Shown one piece after another: positions 32,220 through 40,692 of a stretch of 64,000 nt of DNA. The number at the start of each line of letters is the position of its first letter. The stretch's first letter is position 1. Source of the DNA: Arthrobacter sp. 31Y (GTDB lineage Bacteria; Actinomycetota; Actinomycetes; Actinomycetales; Micrococcaceae); NCBI RefSeq assembly GCF_000526335.1, contig NZ_JAFW01000001.1:4216001-4280000 (forward strand). The letters run 5' to 3'. The position numbers and the translations under genes were made by a program. The notes beneath the pieces are model-generated. The model searched no databases. It saw only the letters and a program-made list of their open reading frames with translations, and had not been told where the DNA came from.

Positions 32220-32932
32220 TGACGCGTGAATTCTTTGGCCCGGAGACAGTTGCCCGTCCCGGCAAGCCGCTCGTGATCGCCATCGACGGTCCCTCGGGGT
32301 CCGGCAAGTCCAGCGTCAGCAAAGAAGTGGCCCGGCGCTTGAAGCTGGCGTACCTCGATACCGGTGCGATGTACCGTGCCCTGACCTGGTTCTGCCTTAA
32401 GACCGGCGTTGACCTGCAGGACGGCGCCGCGGTGGAACAGGCTTCCAAGATCATGCCGCTGGAGATCAGTACCACTACCGCAACGGAATATGTGGCGGTA
32501 GATGGCACGGACATCACGGACGAGATCCGTGATCCTCTGATCTCCTCGTCCGTCAGTGCTGTGGCCACGACGCTCGGTGCCCGCACCGAGCTGATCCGTC
32601 GCCAGCGTGAGCTGATCGACCAGCACCACCGCCGCATGGTGGTGGAAGGGCGCGACATCACCACCGTCGTCGTCCCCAATGCTGAGGTCCGCATGCTCTT
32701 GACCGCCAGCGAGGAAGCCAGGCTGCGGCGTCGTGGGATCCAGTTGGGCGGCACGCAGACGCAGGAACAGCTCAAGGCCCAGGTGATCCAGCGTGACGCC
32801 AAGGACTCAACGGTAGTGAACTTCACCCAAGCGGCAGACGGCGTGGTGACGCTCGACTCTTCGGATCTCAATTTTGAGGAAACCGTGGAGACTGCATTGG
32901 CGATCGTGAGCAAGGTTATCTATGGTGACTGA
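32219..32932 (+). CDS. cmk: Cytidylate kinase
   Basis: 237 aa from ATG 32219, which overlaps the tyrA stop by one base. Phosphorylates CMP and dCMP. The P-loop is GPSGSGKSS (24-32). The CMP-binding region LAYLDTGAMYRALTW and the conserved VEGRDITTVVVPNAEVR and RLRRRGIQL segments follow. Length is typical (220-240 aa). Overlaps the next gene by 11 bp. Confidence 0.95.
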   Translation: MTREFFGPETVARPGKPLVIAIDGPSGSGKSSVSKEVARRLKLAYLDTGAMYRALTWFCLKTGVDLQDGAAVEQASKIMPLEISTTTATEYVAVDGTDITDEIRDPLISSSVSAVATTLGARTELIRRQRELIDQHHRRMVVEGRDITTVVVPNAEVRMLLTASEEARLRRRGIQLGGTQTQEQLKAQVIQRDAKDSTVVNFTQAADGVVTLDSSDLNFEETVETALAIVSKVIYGD

Positions 32933-33656
32933 GACCCGGCTCCCCTCCGCAGGGAGCAGGCTGTGGAGCCGTCCCGTGGGCTGGTTCCTTGATCACGTCA
33001 TCTACCGGACCATCGTGGCGGGCAAAAGCAATGTTCCTGCGTCCGGACCGGTGGTTTTCGCGGCGAACCACATCAGCTTCCTGGACGGACCGGTGATGTT
33101 CGGCGCGTCGCCGCGTCCCATGCACATCCTGGTTAAGAAAGAGATGTTCAAAGGCTTCCTGGGCAAGGTTCTGAGAGGTTCCGGTCAGATCCCCGTGGAC
33201 CGGACGGGCGACCGCACCGCCCTGAACTGCGGCAAGAGACTGCTCGACGCCGGCCGTTGCATCGGGATTCTCCCCGAAGGAACCCGGGGGAGCGGTTCGG
33301 CAGAAAGCATCAGCAACGGAGTTGCGTGGCTCGCCCTCAGCTCAGGAGCAACAGTAATCCCGGTCGCCATCCTTGGACCCCGTCAGGGTGATGAGCATCG
33401 CGACCATATCCCCAAACCGCGCCGCAAGCTCCATGTGAGCTTCGGCGAACCCATTACGGTGAAGCGCCGGAAGGGCGAACCGGGGCGTGTTTCAATGGAC
33501 AGGGCGGCTGCGGAGATCCGTGAAGCCCTGGCCGGTCACGTCCAGGACGCCATCCGGGCCACAGGACAGGGTCTTCCCCTGGAACCTGCGCCCGGAGAAT
33601 CCACTTCGCATCACCGCCACACAGCAGTAGCCGGGACGCCGGCAGACCACCACTAA
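32922..33656 (+). CDS. plsC: 1-acyl-sn-glycerol-3-phosphate acyltransferase (PlsC family)
   Basis: 244 aa. The acyltransferase motif is H50-x4-D55 (NHISFLD), with EGTR at 119-122. Adds a second acyl chain to lysophosphatidic acid at the membrane. It overlaps cmk by 11 bp and is followed 10 bp later by der; the cmk-plsC-der order is common in actinobacteria. The C-terminus from about residue 215 is Pro/His-rich and probably disordered. Confidence 0.9.
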   Translation: MVTETRLPSAGSRLWSRPVGWFLDHVIYRTIVAGKSNVPASGPVVFAANHISFLDGPVMFGASPRPMHILVKKEMFKGFLGKVLRGSGQIPVDRTGDRTALNCGKRLLDAGRCIGILPEGTRGSGSAESISNGVAWLALSSGATVIPVAILGPRQGDEHRDHIPKPRRKLHVSFGEPITVKRRKGEPGRVSMDRAAAEIREALAGHVQDAIRATGQGLPLEPAPGESTSHHRHTAVAGTPADHH

Positions 33657-33666
33657 GGAAAGTGCA

Positions 33667-35217
33667 ATGAGCGATACGACTCAAAAATCCGGCCTCCACG
33701 GAGCCGGCGACGACGAATACACGCCCACCGGCACCGACCAGGTGGCGGAAAACCTGGCGGCCCTGGACGACGACGAGGCCGAACTCCGCGCGGCCACCCT
33801 CCGGGCAGGCTTGGAGGACTACGAACTCGACGAAGAAGATGCCGCGCTGCTCAGCGGTGAATACGGCGATGAAGGCGATGAGGGTCCCCTCAAGCTTGAC
33901 CCGGTTTTGGCCATCATCGGACGCCCGAACGTGGGCAAGTCCACCTTGGTCAACCGCATCCTTGGCCGCCGGGAAGCCGTTGTTGAGGACACCCCGGGAG
34001 TTACCCGCGACCGCGTCATGTACTCGGCCCGCTGGAACGGCCGCAACTTCACCCTGGTGGACACCGGCGGTTGGGAGCACGACGCGAAGGGCATCCACGC
34101 CCGCGTAGCTGAGCAGGCCGAAATGGCCGTGGAGCTTGCTGACGCAGTTCTCTTCGTGGTGGACTCTGCCGTTGGCGCAACAGCCACGGACGAGGGCGTC
34201 ATGAAGATGCTCCGCAAGAGCAAGAAGCCGGTCATCATGGTGGCCAACAAGGTGGACGACTTCGCCCAGGAAGCGGATTCCGCTGCACTGTGGGGCTTGG
34301 GCTTTGGCCAGCCGTACCCGGTTTCGGCCCTGCACGGCCGCGGCGTTGCCGATCTCCTGGACCATGTCATGGACACCCTGCCCGAGTTCTCCTTGGTAGA
34401 TGGGGTGGAGCGTTCAGGCGGTCCTCGCCGTATCGCCCTGATTGGTCGCCCGAACGTGGGTAAGTCCTCGCTGCTCAACAAGCTCGCGGGCTCTGAGCGC
34501 GTAGTGGTGGATCCGCTGGCCGGCACCACGCGTGACCCGGTAGACGAGTTCATCGAACTCGGTGACCGCACATGGCGCTTCGTGGACACCGCAGGCATCC
34601 GCCGCCGCCAGCACATGGCACAGGGCGCCGACTTCTACGCTTCCCTGCGCACGCAGGCCGCGCTCGAAAAGGCGGAGGTCGCCGTCGTGCTTCTTGCCGT
34701 CGATGAGGTCCTTAGCGAGCAGGATGTCCGCATCCTCCAGCTGGCCATCGAGTCTGGCCGTGCACTGGTTCTGGCCTTCAATAAGTGGGACCTGCTGGAC
34801 GACGAACGCCGCCGCTACCTGGAACGCGAAATCGAGCAGGATTTGGCCCACGTTGAGTGGGCTCCGCGCGTGAACATTTCGGCCAAGACGGGCTGGCACA
34901 AGGACCGTTTGGTCCCCGCGCTGGATATCGCCCTGGAGAGCTGGGACCGCCGTATCCCCACGGGACGCCTGAACGCGTTCCTGGGCGAGCTCGTGGCAGC
35001 GCACCCGCACCCGGTCCGCGGCGGAAAGCAGCCGCGCATCCTCTTCGGCACCCAGGCATCCAGCCGCCCGCCGAAGTTTGTTTTGTTCACTACTGGCTTC
35101 CTGGATCCGGGATACCGTCGCTTCATCACGCGTCGCCTCCGCGAAACGTTCGGCTTCGAGGGCACGCCCATCGAGGTCAACATGCGCGTACGCGAGAAGC
35201 GTGGCAAGAAGCGCTAA
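33667..35217 (+). CDS. der: Ribosome-associated GTPase Der (EngA)
   Basis: 516 aa. Two tandem G domains, the hallmark of Der: GRPNVGKS at 85-92 and again starting near 260, each with its own NKxD ([15 protein letters not shown]). The C-terminal KH-like domain ends in the basic tail VREKRGKKR. Acts in 50S subunit assembly. The N-terminal 75 or so residues are an acidic extension not found in E. coli Der. ATG start with AAGGAAAGTGC upstream. Last gene of the parA-scpAB block. Confidence 0.95.
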   Translation: MSDTTQKSGLHGAGDDEYTPTGTDQVAENLAALDDDEAELRAATLRAGLEDYELDEEDAALLSGEYGDEGDEGPLKLDPVLAIIGRPNVGKSTLVNRILGRREAVVEDTPGVTRDRVMYSARWNGRNFTLVDTGGWEHDAKGIHARVAEQAEMAVELADAVLFVVDSAVGATATDEGVMKMLRKSKKPVIMVANKVDDFAQEADSAALWGLGFGQPYPVSALHGRGVADLLDHVMDTLPEFSLVDGVERSGGPRRIALIGRPNVGKSSLLNKLAGSERVVVDPLAGTTRDPVDEFIELGDRTWRFVDTAGIRRRQHMAQGADFYASLRTQAALEKAEVAVVLLAVDEVLSEQDVRILQLAIESGRALVLAFNKWDLLDDERRRYLEREIEQDLAHVEWAPRVNISAKTGWHKDRLVPALDIALESWDRRIPTGRLNAFLGELVAAHPHPVRGGKQPRILFGTQASSRPPKFVLFTTGFLDPGYRRFITRRLRETFGFEGTPIEVNMRVREKRGKKR

Positions 35218-35219
35218 GT

Positions 35220-35260
35220 GAGACGGGCATCACAGCCCACTTTGGCTGTGATGGCGTCTC
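35220..35260 (+). terminator. der terminator
   Basis: A hairpin with arms GAGACG..CATCACAGCC and GGCTGTGATG..CGTCTC (one-base asymmetry), directly after the stop. A second small hairpin (ACCTCCAA/TTGGAGGT) follows at about 35263-35293. Confidence 0.75.
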
Positions 35261-35358
35261 CGACCTCCAACTTCGTGTAAGCTTTTGGAGGTGGTTCGGC
35301 CGGACTGCTTAGGTGGGACTCTTCGGAGGAAAACTTAGGCGGAGAACGGTGGAACCAG

Positions 35359-35435
<77 letters not shown>

Positions 35436-35436
35436 T

Positions 35437-35477
35437 AAAGGCCGGAATCTCGTGGAAACACGGCGATTCCGGCCTTT
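35437..35477 (+). terminator. tRNA-Pro terminator
   Basis: A 13-bp stem (35437-35449 with 35465-35477) just after the CCA end. Confidence 0.8.
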
Positions 35478-35506
35478 GGTCGTTAATCAGGCTTCCGGGT
35501 ATTTGC

Positions 35507-35574
35507 GAGCCCCGGTGGGCTCCCTGGCTTGTTCGCGTCACCCGCCGTGCAACGCCGGGCGCAGCGAACAAGCC
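35507..35574 (-). terminator. Terminator region of the marR gene
   Basis: Two inverted repeats on the approach to the marR stop: GAGCCC-CGGT-GGGCTC (35507-35522) and 11-bp arms GGCTTGTTCGC (35526-35536) with GCGAACAAGCC (35564-35574). Confidence 0.6.
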
Positions 35575-35585
35575 CGGAGGCCCGG

Positions 35586-36032
35586 CTAGACCTCCTGCAG
35601 TGCGCCGAGTGCCCGTACCAGGGGTTCGAGTTCAGGGACGGACCCGGCGGCTTCCAGGGCGGACGCAAGGGTCTGGTCATGCACTGGCTTGGCTGCTTCG
35701 AGGAGCTTCTGGCCGGCCTGTGTCAGTTCGGTGTAAATGCCGCGGCGGTCGTCGGCGCACAGGATGCGGGTGAGCAGGCCCCGGTCCTCCAGGCGGTTGA
35801 CCAGGCGGGTGGTGGCGCTACTGGACAGGGCTGTGGCGCGGGCCAGCTGCTGCATCCGCATGTGCCAGCCATCCTGGCGGCTCAGCGCATCCAATACGGT
35901 GTACTCCACTACCGACAGGTCGCTCGAGGCCTGAAGGGACTTTTCGAGCTCCGTTTCGATGCTTCCGTGCAGGGCGGCAAGGGTCCGCCAGCCCTGTGCG
36001 CGTACTTCGATGGCGTCATCCTTGATGCCCAT
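35586..36032 (-). CDS. MarR-family transcriptional regulator
   Basis: 148 aa from ATG 36032, which has AGGAG about 10 nt upstream; the open frame continues back but through an operator-like region. Winged-helix core: LSVVEYTVLDALSRQDGWHM, then QQLARATALSSSATTRLVNR (recognition helix) and LEDRGLLTRILCADDRRGIY (wing). Divergent from an MFS transporter, so it probably represses that gene and itself and is released by a small phenolic or drug-like ligand; the ligand is unknown. Confidence 0.9.
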   Translation of the reverse strand: MGIKDDAIEVRAQGWRTLAALHGSIETELEKSLQASSDLSVVEYTVLDALSRQDGWHMRMQQLARATALSSSATTRLVNRLEDRGLLTRILCADDRRGIYTELTQAGQKLLEAAKPVHDQTLASALEAAGSVPELEPLVRALGALQEV

Positions 36033-36083
36033 GTGTGCTGTGCTCCTGACTCGATGTCGTGTGAATCGCGACGCATCACAAAG

Positions 36084-36139
36084 TAGTTGCTTGCGCAAGT
36101 ATCTAGCGTGTGCAACTATATATAGAGCGTCTGCAACTA
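36084..36139. promoter_or_regulatory. Candidate MarR operator cluster in the divergent promoter
   Basis: TAGTTGC (36084-36090) faces two direct copies of GCAACTA (36112-36118 and 36133-36139). CTTGCGCAAG (about 36090-36099) is a perfect palindrome. A TATATA -10-like box (36117-36122) overlaps the second motif. Such overlap with the promoter fits repression by MarR. Confidence 0.5.
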
Positions 36140-36205
36140 TTATTCTACGGTTCCCGACGACGCACTTCCACTTCCAGACGGAACCGACCATTTAAGGAGC
36201 TCCAC

Positions 36206-37414
36206 ATGCCCGCAGGGTTGATTGCCCTTGCCCTCGGCGGATTCGGCATCGGACTGACCGAATTCGTGATCATGGGCCTCTTGCCGGAAGTTGCTGCCGA
36301 CTTCAACGTCAGCGAGGCTTCGGCAGGGTGGTTCATCTCCGGCTATGCCCTCAGCGTCACAGCCGGTGCACTCCTGGTGACGGCCGCCGTGACCCGGCTT
36401 CCGCGCAAGCCGGTTCTCCTTGGCCTGCTCGTCTTGTTCATTGCCGGCAACTTCCTGTCCGCCATTGCTGACAGTTATGCGGCCATGATGATCGGCCGTA
36501 TCGTCGCGGCGCTCTGCCACGGCGCGTTCTTCGGCATCGGTTCAGTGGTGGCGGCAAGCCTGGTGCCTTCCCACAAAAAGGCTGGCGCCATCGCCATCAT
36601 GTTCACTGGCCTTACCGCAGCCAACGTGCTGGGGGTTCCATTCGGAACGCTGCTTGGCCAGAACTTCGGCTGGCGCTCAACCTTTTGGGCGATTACCGCC
36701 ATCGGTGTCGTTGCCCTGCTCGGCATCGCACTGATGGTCCCCAAATCCACCACCGAACCCACCAAAGGCCTCCGCAGCGAACTGGGCGCCTTCACGTCCG
36801 GTCAAGTCTGGCTCTCCATCATCGTGACCATCCTCGGGTTTGGTGGCATGTTCGGTGCCTTCACCTATATCGCTTTCACCCTCACCGAGGTGTCCGGTTT
36901 CGAATCAGGAGCCGTGCCGTGGCTCCTGGTGCTCTTTGGTGGCGGGCTGTTCGTTGGCAACTTCCTGGGCGGCAAGGCTGCGGACAAAGCGTTGGACAAG
37001 TCACTCATTGTCATCCTTGCCGGACTTGTGGCGGTGTTGATCTTCTTCGCCCTTACCGCTTCCAACAGCATCGCAACACTGGTGTCACTGGCGCTCATGG
37101 GCGGTTTCGGTTTTGCCACCGTCCCGGGACTCCAAATGCGCGTGATGCACTTTGCCTCGTCAGCACCCACGCTGGCATCCGGTGCCAACATCGGCGCATT
37201 CAACCTGGGCAACGCTCTCGGAGCCTGGCTCGGCGGGGTCACCATCACCGCAGGCCTCGGTTATACCTCGCCCATCTGGGCTGGAGCCGGCATCACCATA
37301 GCCGCTCTCTTGGTCATGCTGGCGGCGGCCGCAGCAGCACGGCGCGGGGGACCCGCGGCACCTGCTGCAGCTCCCGACGTCGAACGCGAACCGCATGAGG
37401 CCACCATCGCCTGA
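36206..37414 (+). CDS. MFS transporter (DHA1-type efflux)
   Basis: 402 aa from ATG 36206, with AAGGAG upstream. Twelve predicted membrane helices starting at LIALALGGFGIGLTEFVIMG. The loop 2-3 motif is degenerate (VTRLPRKPVLLGLL), as in the AraJ/Cmr-like sugar or drug efflux group, and GRIVAALCHGAFFGIGSVVAA is typical of helix 4. The C-terminal tail is Ala/Pro-rich. Control by the divergent marR suggests export of a toxic compound; substrate unknown. Confidence 0.88.
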   Translation: MPAGLIALALGGFGIGLTEFVIMGLLPEVAADFNVSEASAGWFISGYALSVTAGALLVTAAVTRLPRKPVLLGLLVLFIAGNFLSAIADSYAAMMIGRIVAALCHGAFFGIGSVVAASLVPSHKKAGAIAIMFTGLTAANVLGVPFGTLLGQNFGWRSTFWAITAIGVVALLGIALMVPKSTTEPTKGLRSELGAFTSGQVWLSIIVTILGFGGMFGAFTYIAFTLTEVSGFESGAVPWLLVLFGGGLFVGNFLGGKAADKALDKSLIVILAGLVAVLIFFALTASNSIATLVSLALMGGFGFATVPGLQMRVMHFASSAPTLASGANIGAFNLGNALGAWLGGVTITAGLGYTSPIWAGAGITIAALLVMLAAAAAARRGGPAAPAAAPDVEREPHEATIA

Positions 37415-37460
37415 CGCCGGGCTGATATGCCTTGCTGACAGGGCCACGCTGCACAACGAA

Positions 37461-37493
37461 GAAGCCCGTCACGGAAAATCCGTGACGGGCTTC
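37461..37493. terminator. Bidirectional terminator after the MFS gene
   Basis: A perfect 15-bp stem (37461-37475 with 37479-37493), loop AAA, between convergent genes, with TTCTTG after it. Confidence 0.88.
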
Positions 37494-37509
37494 TTGACGT
37501 CTCAGGCGT

Positions 37510-38100
37510 TTAGGGGGTGGTGTCCCGTGTTTCAGCTTCAGCGTTCTTCGCAGCACTGGCCTTTGCAGCACTGACGCGCTGGTTTTCTGCTTGCCGGAGC
37601 ACTTTCATCTGCTTTCCCCTTCGCCGCCACAGCGCCCAGAGGATGGTGACCGCCATGAAGATGAGCACAGCAGCGACGGCAGAAATGGCGGTCCAGGTGG
37701 TGAAGAATCCGGCATCCACGCTCAAGGTCCGCTGGCCGGCGTGGGCGGACTCCGTGCTGCCGAAGGCGATGCCTGCGGTGAGCAGATTGGGCGTGGCGAT
37801 GGCCACTGCCACCAGGACAATAGCGATCTTCCAGGGCCATGACACCGATTTACGGGTGGCTTGCCACGCCACGAGGAGCGGGATGAAAGTGAAAACGAAT
37901 CCGTAGAACATGCCCACCAGGACGCTGGCTCCAAGATCGCGCCGGATCTGCCCGGCGATGACATCGGACCACCAGCGGGGGAGAATGGCCCCGAGGATGA
38001 AGTAAGCGGCCACAGCGACAAGTGCTGCCACCAGGATCAGGATAATTTTTACGCCCACATTGCGCTTTTTCTGAGCTGGTACTTGTGCTTGTTCGGTCAT
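37510..38100 (-). CDS. Membrane protein of unknown function
   Basis: 196 aa. Four hydrophobic segments: VKIILILVAALVAVAAYFIL (about 17-36), SVLVGMFYGFVFTFIPLLVA (about 59-78), WKIAIVLVAVAIATPNLLTA and TAISAVAAVLIFMAVTILWA. A charged, Ala-rich C-terminal tail (RRRGKQMKVLRQAENQRVSA) looks cytoplasmic. Convergent with the MFS gene and divergent from gcvH. Similar proteins occur in Arthrobacter without a known role. Confidence 0.75.
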   Translation of the reverse strand: MTEQAQVPAQKKRNVGVKIILILVAALVAVAAYFILGAILPRWWSDVIAGQIRRDLGASVLVGMFYGFVFTFIPLLVAWQATRKSVSWPWKIAIVLVAVAIATPNLLTAGIAFGSTESAHAGQRTLSVDAGFFTTWTAISAVAAVLIFMAVTILWALWRRRGKQMKVLRQAENQRVSAAKASAAKNAEAETRDTTP

Positions 38101-38146
38101 GGGTCAATCATGGCAGAGACCCCATCAGGTGCAGGGGAAATGTGCC

Positions 38147-38216
38147 TATACTTTCAGCGGTGGCCATCAGAAAGGGCCGCCGTCGAGGTTCATAAATGTC
38201 CCGATGAAAGGCCACC
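38147..38216 (+). promoter_or_regulatory. gcvH promoter -10 and structured leader
   Basis: TATACT (38147-38152) puts the transcript start near 38159, exactly at GGTGGCC (38159-38165). That heptamer can pair with GGCCGCC (38175-38181, one G-U pair) or with GGCCACC (38210-38216) lying between the ribosome site and the start codon. The two helices exclude each other. A three-codon ORF (ATG TCC CGA TGA, 38196-38207) with GAGG 7 nt upstream sits between them. Confidence 0.45.
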
Positions 38217-38217
38217 A

Positions 38218-38604
38218 GTGAGCAATATTCCGGAAGAACTCTCCTACACCGCAGAACACGAATGGGTTACTGCTCCAGATGCCGACGGCGTAGTGCGCAT
38301 TGGCATCACAGACTTCGCCCAGGACGCTTTGGGGGACGTTGTCTATGCTCAAATGCCCGAGCCCGGGACAAAAGTCACCGGCAATGAAGTTGTTGGCGAA
38401 GTGGAATCAACTAAGAGCGTCAGCGATATCTATGCGCCGGTGACAGGCGAAGTCACCAATCGAAATGACGCCTTGGACACTGATCCGGCCCTGATTAACT
38501 CGGACCCGTACGGCGAGGGATGGCTTATTGAAGTAAAGCTTGCAGAAGCTGATGCAGTGGAATCCCTGCTCAGTGCATCGGAGTACGAACAACAGGTAGG
38601 CTAA
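38218..38604 (+). CDS. gcvH: Glycine cleavage system H protein
   Basis: 128 aa from GTG 38218 (GAAAGG upstream). Carries the lipoyl arm that shuttles the aminomethyl group between the P, T and L proteins. Lipoylation site K66 is in GEVESTKSVSDIYAPVTGEV. Length is standard. The other gcv genes are not in this window. It heads the conserved gcvH-garA-merR-DUF151-merR order of actinobacteria. Confidence 0.95.
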   Translation: MSNIPEELSYTAEHEWVTAPDADGVVRIGITDFAQDALGDVVYAQMPEPGTKVTGNEVVGEVESTKSVSDIYAPVTGEVTNRNDALDTDPALINSDPYGEGWLIEVKLAEADAVESLLSASEYEQQVG

Positions 38605-38610
38605 AGTTAT

Positions 38611-38661
38611 CTGGCCCGTCAGTCTGCTTTCCCTCAACCGGAAAGCGGGACGGCGGGCCAG
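38611..38661 (+). terminator. Long hairpin after gcvH
   Basis: Outer arms CTGGCCCG (38611-38618) and CGGGCCAG (38654-38661), inner arms GCTTTCC (38626-38632) and GGAAAGC (38640-38646). It lies just after the gcvH stop and 80 bp before garA. A terminator or partial attenuator. Confidence 0.6.
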
Positions 38662-38740
38662 CAACCGATTTGCCCGGCGGTACCGGGATGCGGAAGTGGC
38701 CGGCAGGGTTTGGAACTGCTGGCGGATGAGGAGGAATTCC

Positions 38741-39217
38741 ATGGTTGGCGGCGAACAGAATCAAGCCAATGTCGGGAACGGCGCGGAGGAACAGCCTACG
38801 TCGGAGACCACCTCGATCAGCATCACGCCAACGTGGGACGAGCCAAGCATTACGCCCAAGCTGGCCCCCGAAGAGCGTGCATCAGTAGACGCGCTTCCGC
38901 CGAACTCAGCGTTGCTCATTGCGCACAGTGGACCCAACGCCGGTGCTCGTTTCCTGTTGGACGCGGACACCACCACGGCGGGACGGCACCCGGATGCTGA
39001 CATCTTCCTGGACGATGTCACGGTATCCCGCAAGCATGTTCAGTTCATCCGGTCTGAATCCGGTTTCGAGCTGGTGGACATGGGGAGCCTCAACGGAACG
39101 TACGTCAACCATGATCGCGTGGACCGTGTGCATCTGAAGAGCGGCAACGAGGTTCAGATCGGCAAGTTCCGGTTGACCTACTACCTGAGCCCTGTTCGCG
39201 CAGCAGGCCAAGTCTGA
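38741..39217 (+). CDS. garA: FHA-domain phospho-switch protein GarA/OdhI
   Basis: 158 aa from ATG 38741, with GGAGGAATTCC upstream. The N-terminal ETTS motif (E22-T23-T24-S25) is the phosphorylation site recognised by PknB/PknG-type kinases in GarA and OdhI. The C-terminal FHA domain (about 57-148) has GR at 81-82, SRKH at 96-99 and GSLNGT at 115-120. In relatives the unphosphorylated form inhibits 2-oxoglutarate dehydrogenase and the phosphorylated form folds onto its own FHA domain. Gene order matches Rv1826-Rv1830. Confidence 0.93.
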   Translation: MVGGEQNQANVGNGAEEQPTSETTSISITPTWDEPSITPKLAPEERASVDALPPNSALLIAHSGPNAGARFLLDADTTTAGRHPDADIFLDDVTVSRKHVQFIRSESGFELVDMGSLNGTYVNHDRVDRVHLKSGNEVQIGKFRLTYYLSPVRAAGQV

Positions 39218-39231
39218 CGGGGTATCTGCCT

Positions 39232-39954
39232 GTGGCTATGGCCCAGCAGGACCGTCGCGGACCGCAGGTCCTGAATATCGGGGAAGTCCTCGCTCAGCTG
39301 AGTGACGACTTTCCCGGCATGACGGCGTCCAAGATCCGATTCCTTGAGGAAAAAGGACTCATTAATCCGAAGAGGACTCCTGCCGGTTACCGTCAGTATG
39401 CGGACAGCGATGTTGAGCGACTCCGTTTCGTCCTGGCTCTTCAGCGGGATCAGTACCTGCCTCTGAAGGTCATCAAGGATTATCTTGATGCAATCGACCG
39501 CGGCGAGAGGCCCGAGAATTTGCCTCCGGGTGTCACGGTGTCGCCCAGGGTGGTATCCGCGGAAATGGCAGCGGAAGTGCAGGGCCGCGCCCGCGCCCTC
39601 ACTGAAGAGCAGCTGCGTGCCGAATCGGGCGCCAGCGTGCCGTTGCTTGAGTCGTTGTTGAGTTTCGGGCTGATCAGTCACGTGGGCGGCAAGTTTGACG
39701 AACATGCCCTCCAGGTGGCGCGGGCCTGTGTTCAGTTGGAAGGACACGGCCTGGAGCCCCGGCACCTTCGTCCCTTCCAAGCTGCCGCTGAGCGGGAGTT
39801 CGGCTTGGTGGAGAGGGTCGTTGCACCCCTGACTTCGCGGCGGGACGCTGCGTCGCAGGCCCGGGCTGCTGAAGCCGCCCGCGAGATCAGCGATCTGTGC
39901 CTGACCTTGCACAGGGCCTTGGTGCACGACCGTATCTCCCGGATGGACAGCTGA
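39232..39954 (+). CDS. MerR-family regulator (Rv1828-like)
   Basis: 240 aa from GTG 39232 (GGGGT 8 nt upstream; ATG 39238 is an alternative). The MerR winged helix is LNIGEVLAQLSDDFPGMTAS, then IRFLEEKGLINPKRTPAGYR (about 14-54). The long C-terminal part (from about 110) is helical and has no metal-binding cysteines, unlike classic MerR. It is the ortholog by position and length of Rv1828, a dimeric DNA-binding protein of unknown targets. Its stop overlaps the DUF151 start by one base. Confidence 0.88.
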   Translation: MAMAQQDRRGPQVLNIGEVLAQLSDDFPGMTASKIRFLEEKGLINPKRTPAGYRQYADSDVERLRFVLALQRDQYLPLKVIKDYLDAIDRGERPENLPPGVTVSPRVVSAEMAAEVQGRARALTEEQLRAESGASVPLLESLLSFGLISHVGGKFDEHALQVARACVQLEGHGLEPRHLRPFQAAAEREFGLVERVVAPLTSRRDAASQARAAEAAREISDLCLTLHRALVHDRISRMDS

Positions 39955-40457
39955 TGATCGAAGTCGAAATCGTCGGAGTCCGGATCGAGTTGCCTTCCAA
40001 CCAGCCTTTGGTGCTCCTTCGGGAGATCAACGGAGAGCGCCACGTTCCCATATGGATCGGAACTCCTGAAGCCAGCGCCATTGCCCTGGCCCAGCAAGGC
40101 GTTGTCCCGCCCCGGCCCATGACGCACGATCTCCTAGTGGATGTTGTGGAGTCCTTGGGGCATTCCATCATCAGCGTGAACATTGTGGCTGTGGAAGACA
40201 ACATCTTCTACGGACAGCTGCAATTCGACGACGGCACGGTGGTAAGTTCGCGCGCCTCTGACGCGTTGGCCCTCGCGTTGCGCGCGAAGTGCCGCATCTG
40301 GTGCGCCGATGCTGTCATGGAGGAAGCCGGCGTCCGCATTACCGAGCACGATGAAGGCGAGGATTCAGAGCCGGATCCCGCAGTGGACGAGGAGCGCGAA
40401 ATGCGCCGTTTCCGCGAGTTCCTGGATGACGTGGAACCGGAAGATTTCGAAGGCTGA
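39954..40457 (+). CDS. Bifunctional nuclease/DUF151 domain protein
   Basis: 167 aa from ATG 39954 (TGATG overlap with the MerR gene). The DUF151 core is MIEVEIVGVRIELPSNQPLV, then VPIWIGTPEASAIALAQQG, THDLLVDVVESLGHS and FYGQLQFDDGTVVSSRASDA. Plant members have RNase and DNase activity; bacterial roles are unproven. The C-terminus is acidic (EDSEPDPAVDEEREMRRF). Part of the conserved garA cluster (Rv1829 position). Confidence 0.9.
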   Translation: MIEVEIVGVRIELPSNQPLVLLREINGERHVPIWIGTPEASAIALAQQGVVPPRPMTHDLLVDVVESLGHSIISVNIVAVEDNIFYGQLQFDDGTVVSSRASDALALALRAKCRIWCADAVMEEAGVRITEHDEGEDSEPDPAVDEEREMRRFREFLDDVEPEDFEG

Positions 40458-40572
40458 TCCAGCCTAAGCCTAAAGTGGAGGGTGAAACTTTCGACACGAC
40501 CGGATTTTCGGGCCAAGGTCTTTGACCTCGGCGCCTCACGGGCCTAACGTCGAAGTTATCAAGTTCCCGTTG

Positions 40573-40658
40573 CATACACTGCCTGCGCAAGTCACACTGG
40601 AAGGTGCGGACTTGCGGGAATTACACTGCTGCATTTCGCCGTTGTATCAGTGTATGCA
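40573..40658. promoter_or_regulatory. Nested inverted repeats upstream of the second merR gene
   Basis: Outer perfect arms GCATACACTG (40573-40582) and CAGTGTATGC (40649-40658). Inside them are perfect arms CGCAAGTC (40587-40594) and GACTTGCG (40610-40617). They occupy the 235-bp gap between DUF151 and merR2. The outer arms look like two operator half-sites for one dimeric regulator and contain a TACACT -10-like hexamer. Confidence 0.55.
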
Positions 40659-40692
40659 CCGTCCCCAAGGGAACTGAGAACAAGGAGGTCAC

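Noticed and set aside
38101..38217. Glycine riboswitch upstream of gcvH
   Set aside because: The leader is only about 60 nt after the likely start and lacks the tandem aptamer cores; a different mechanism is proposed instead.
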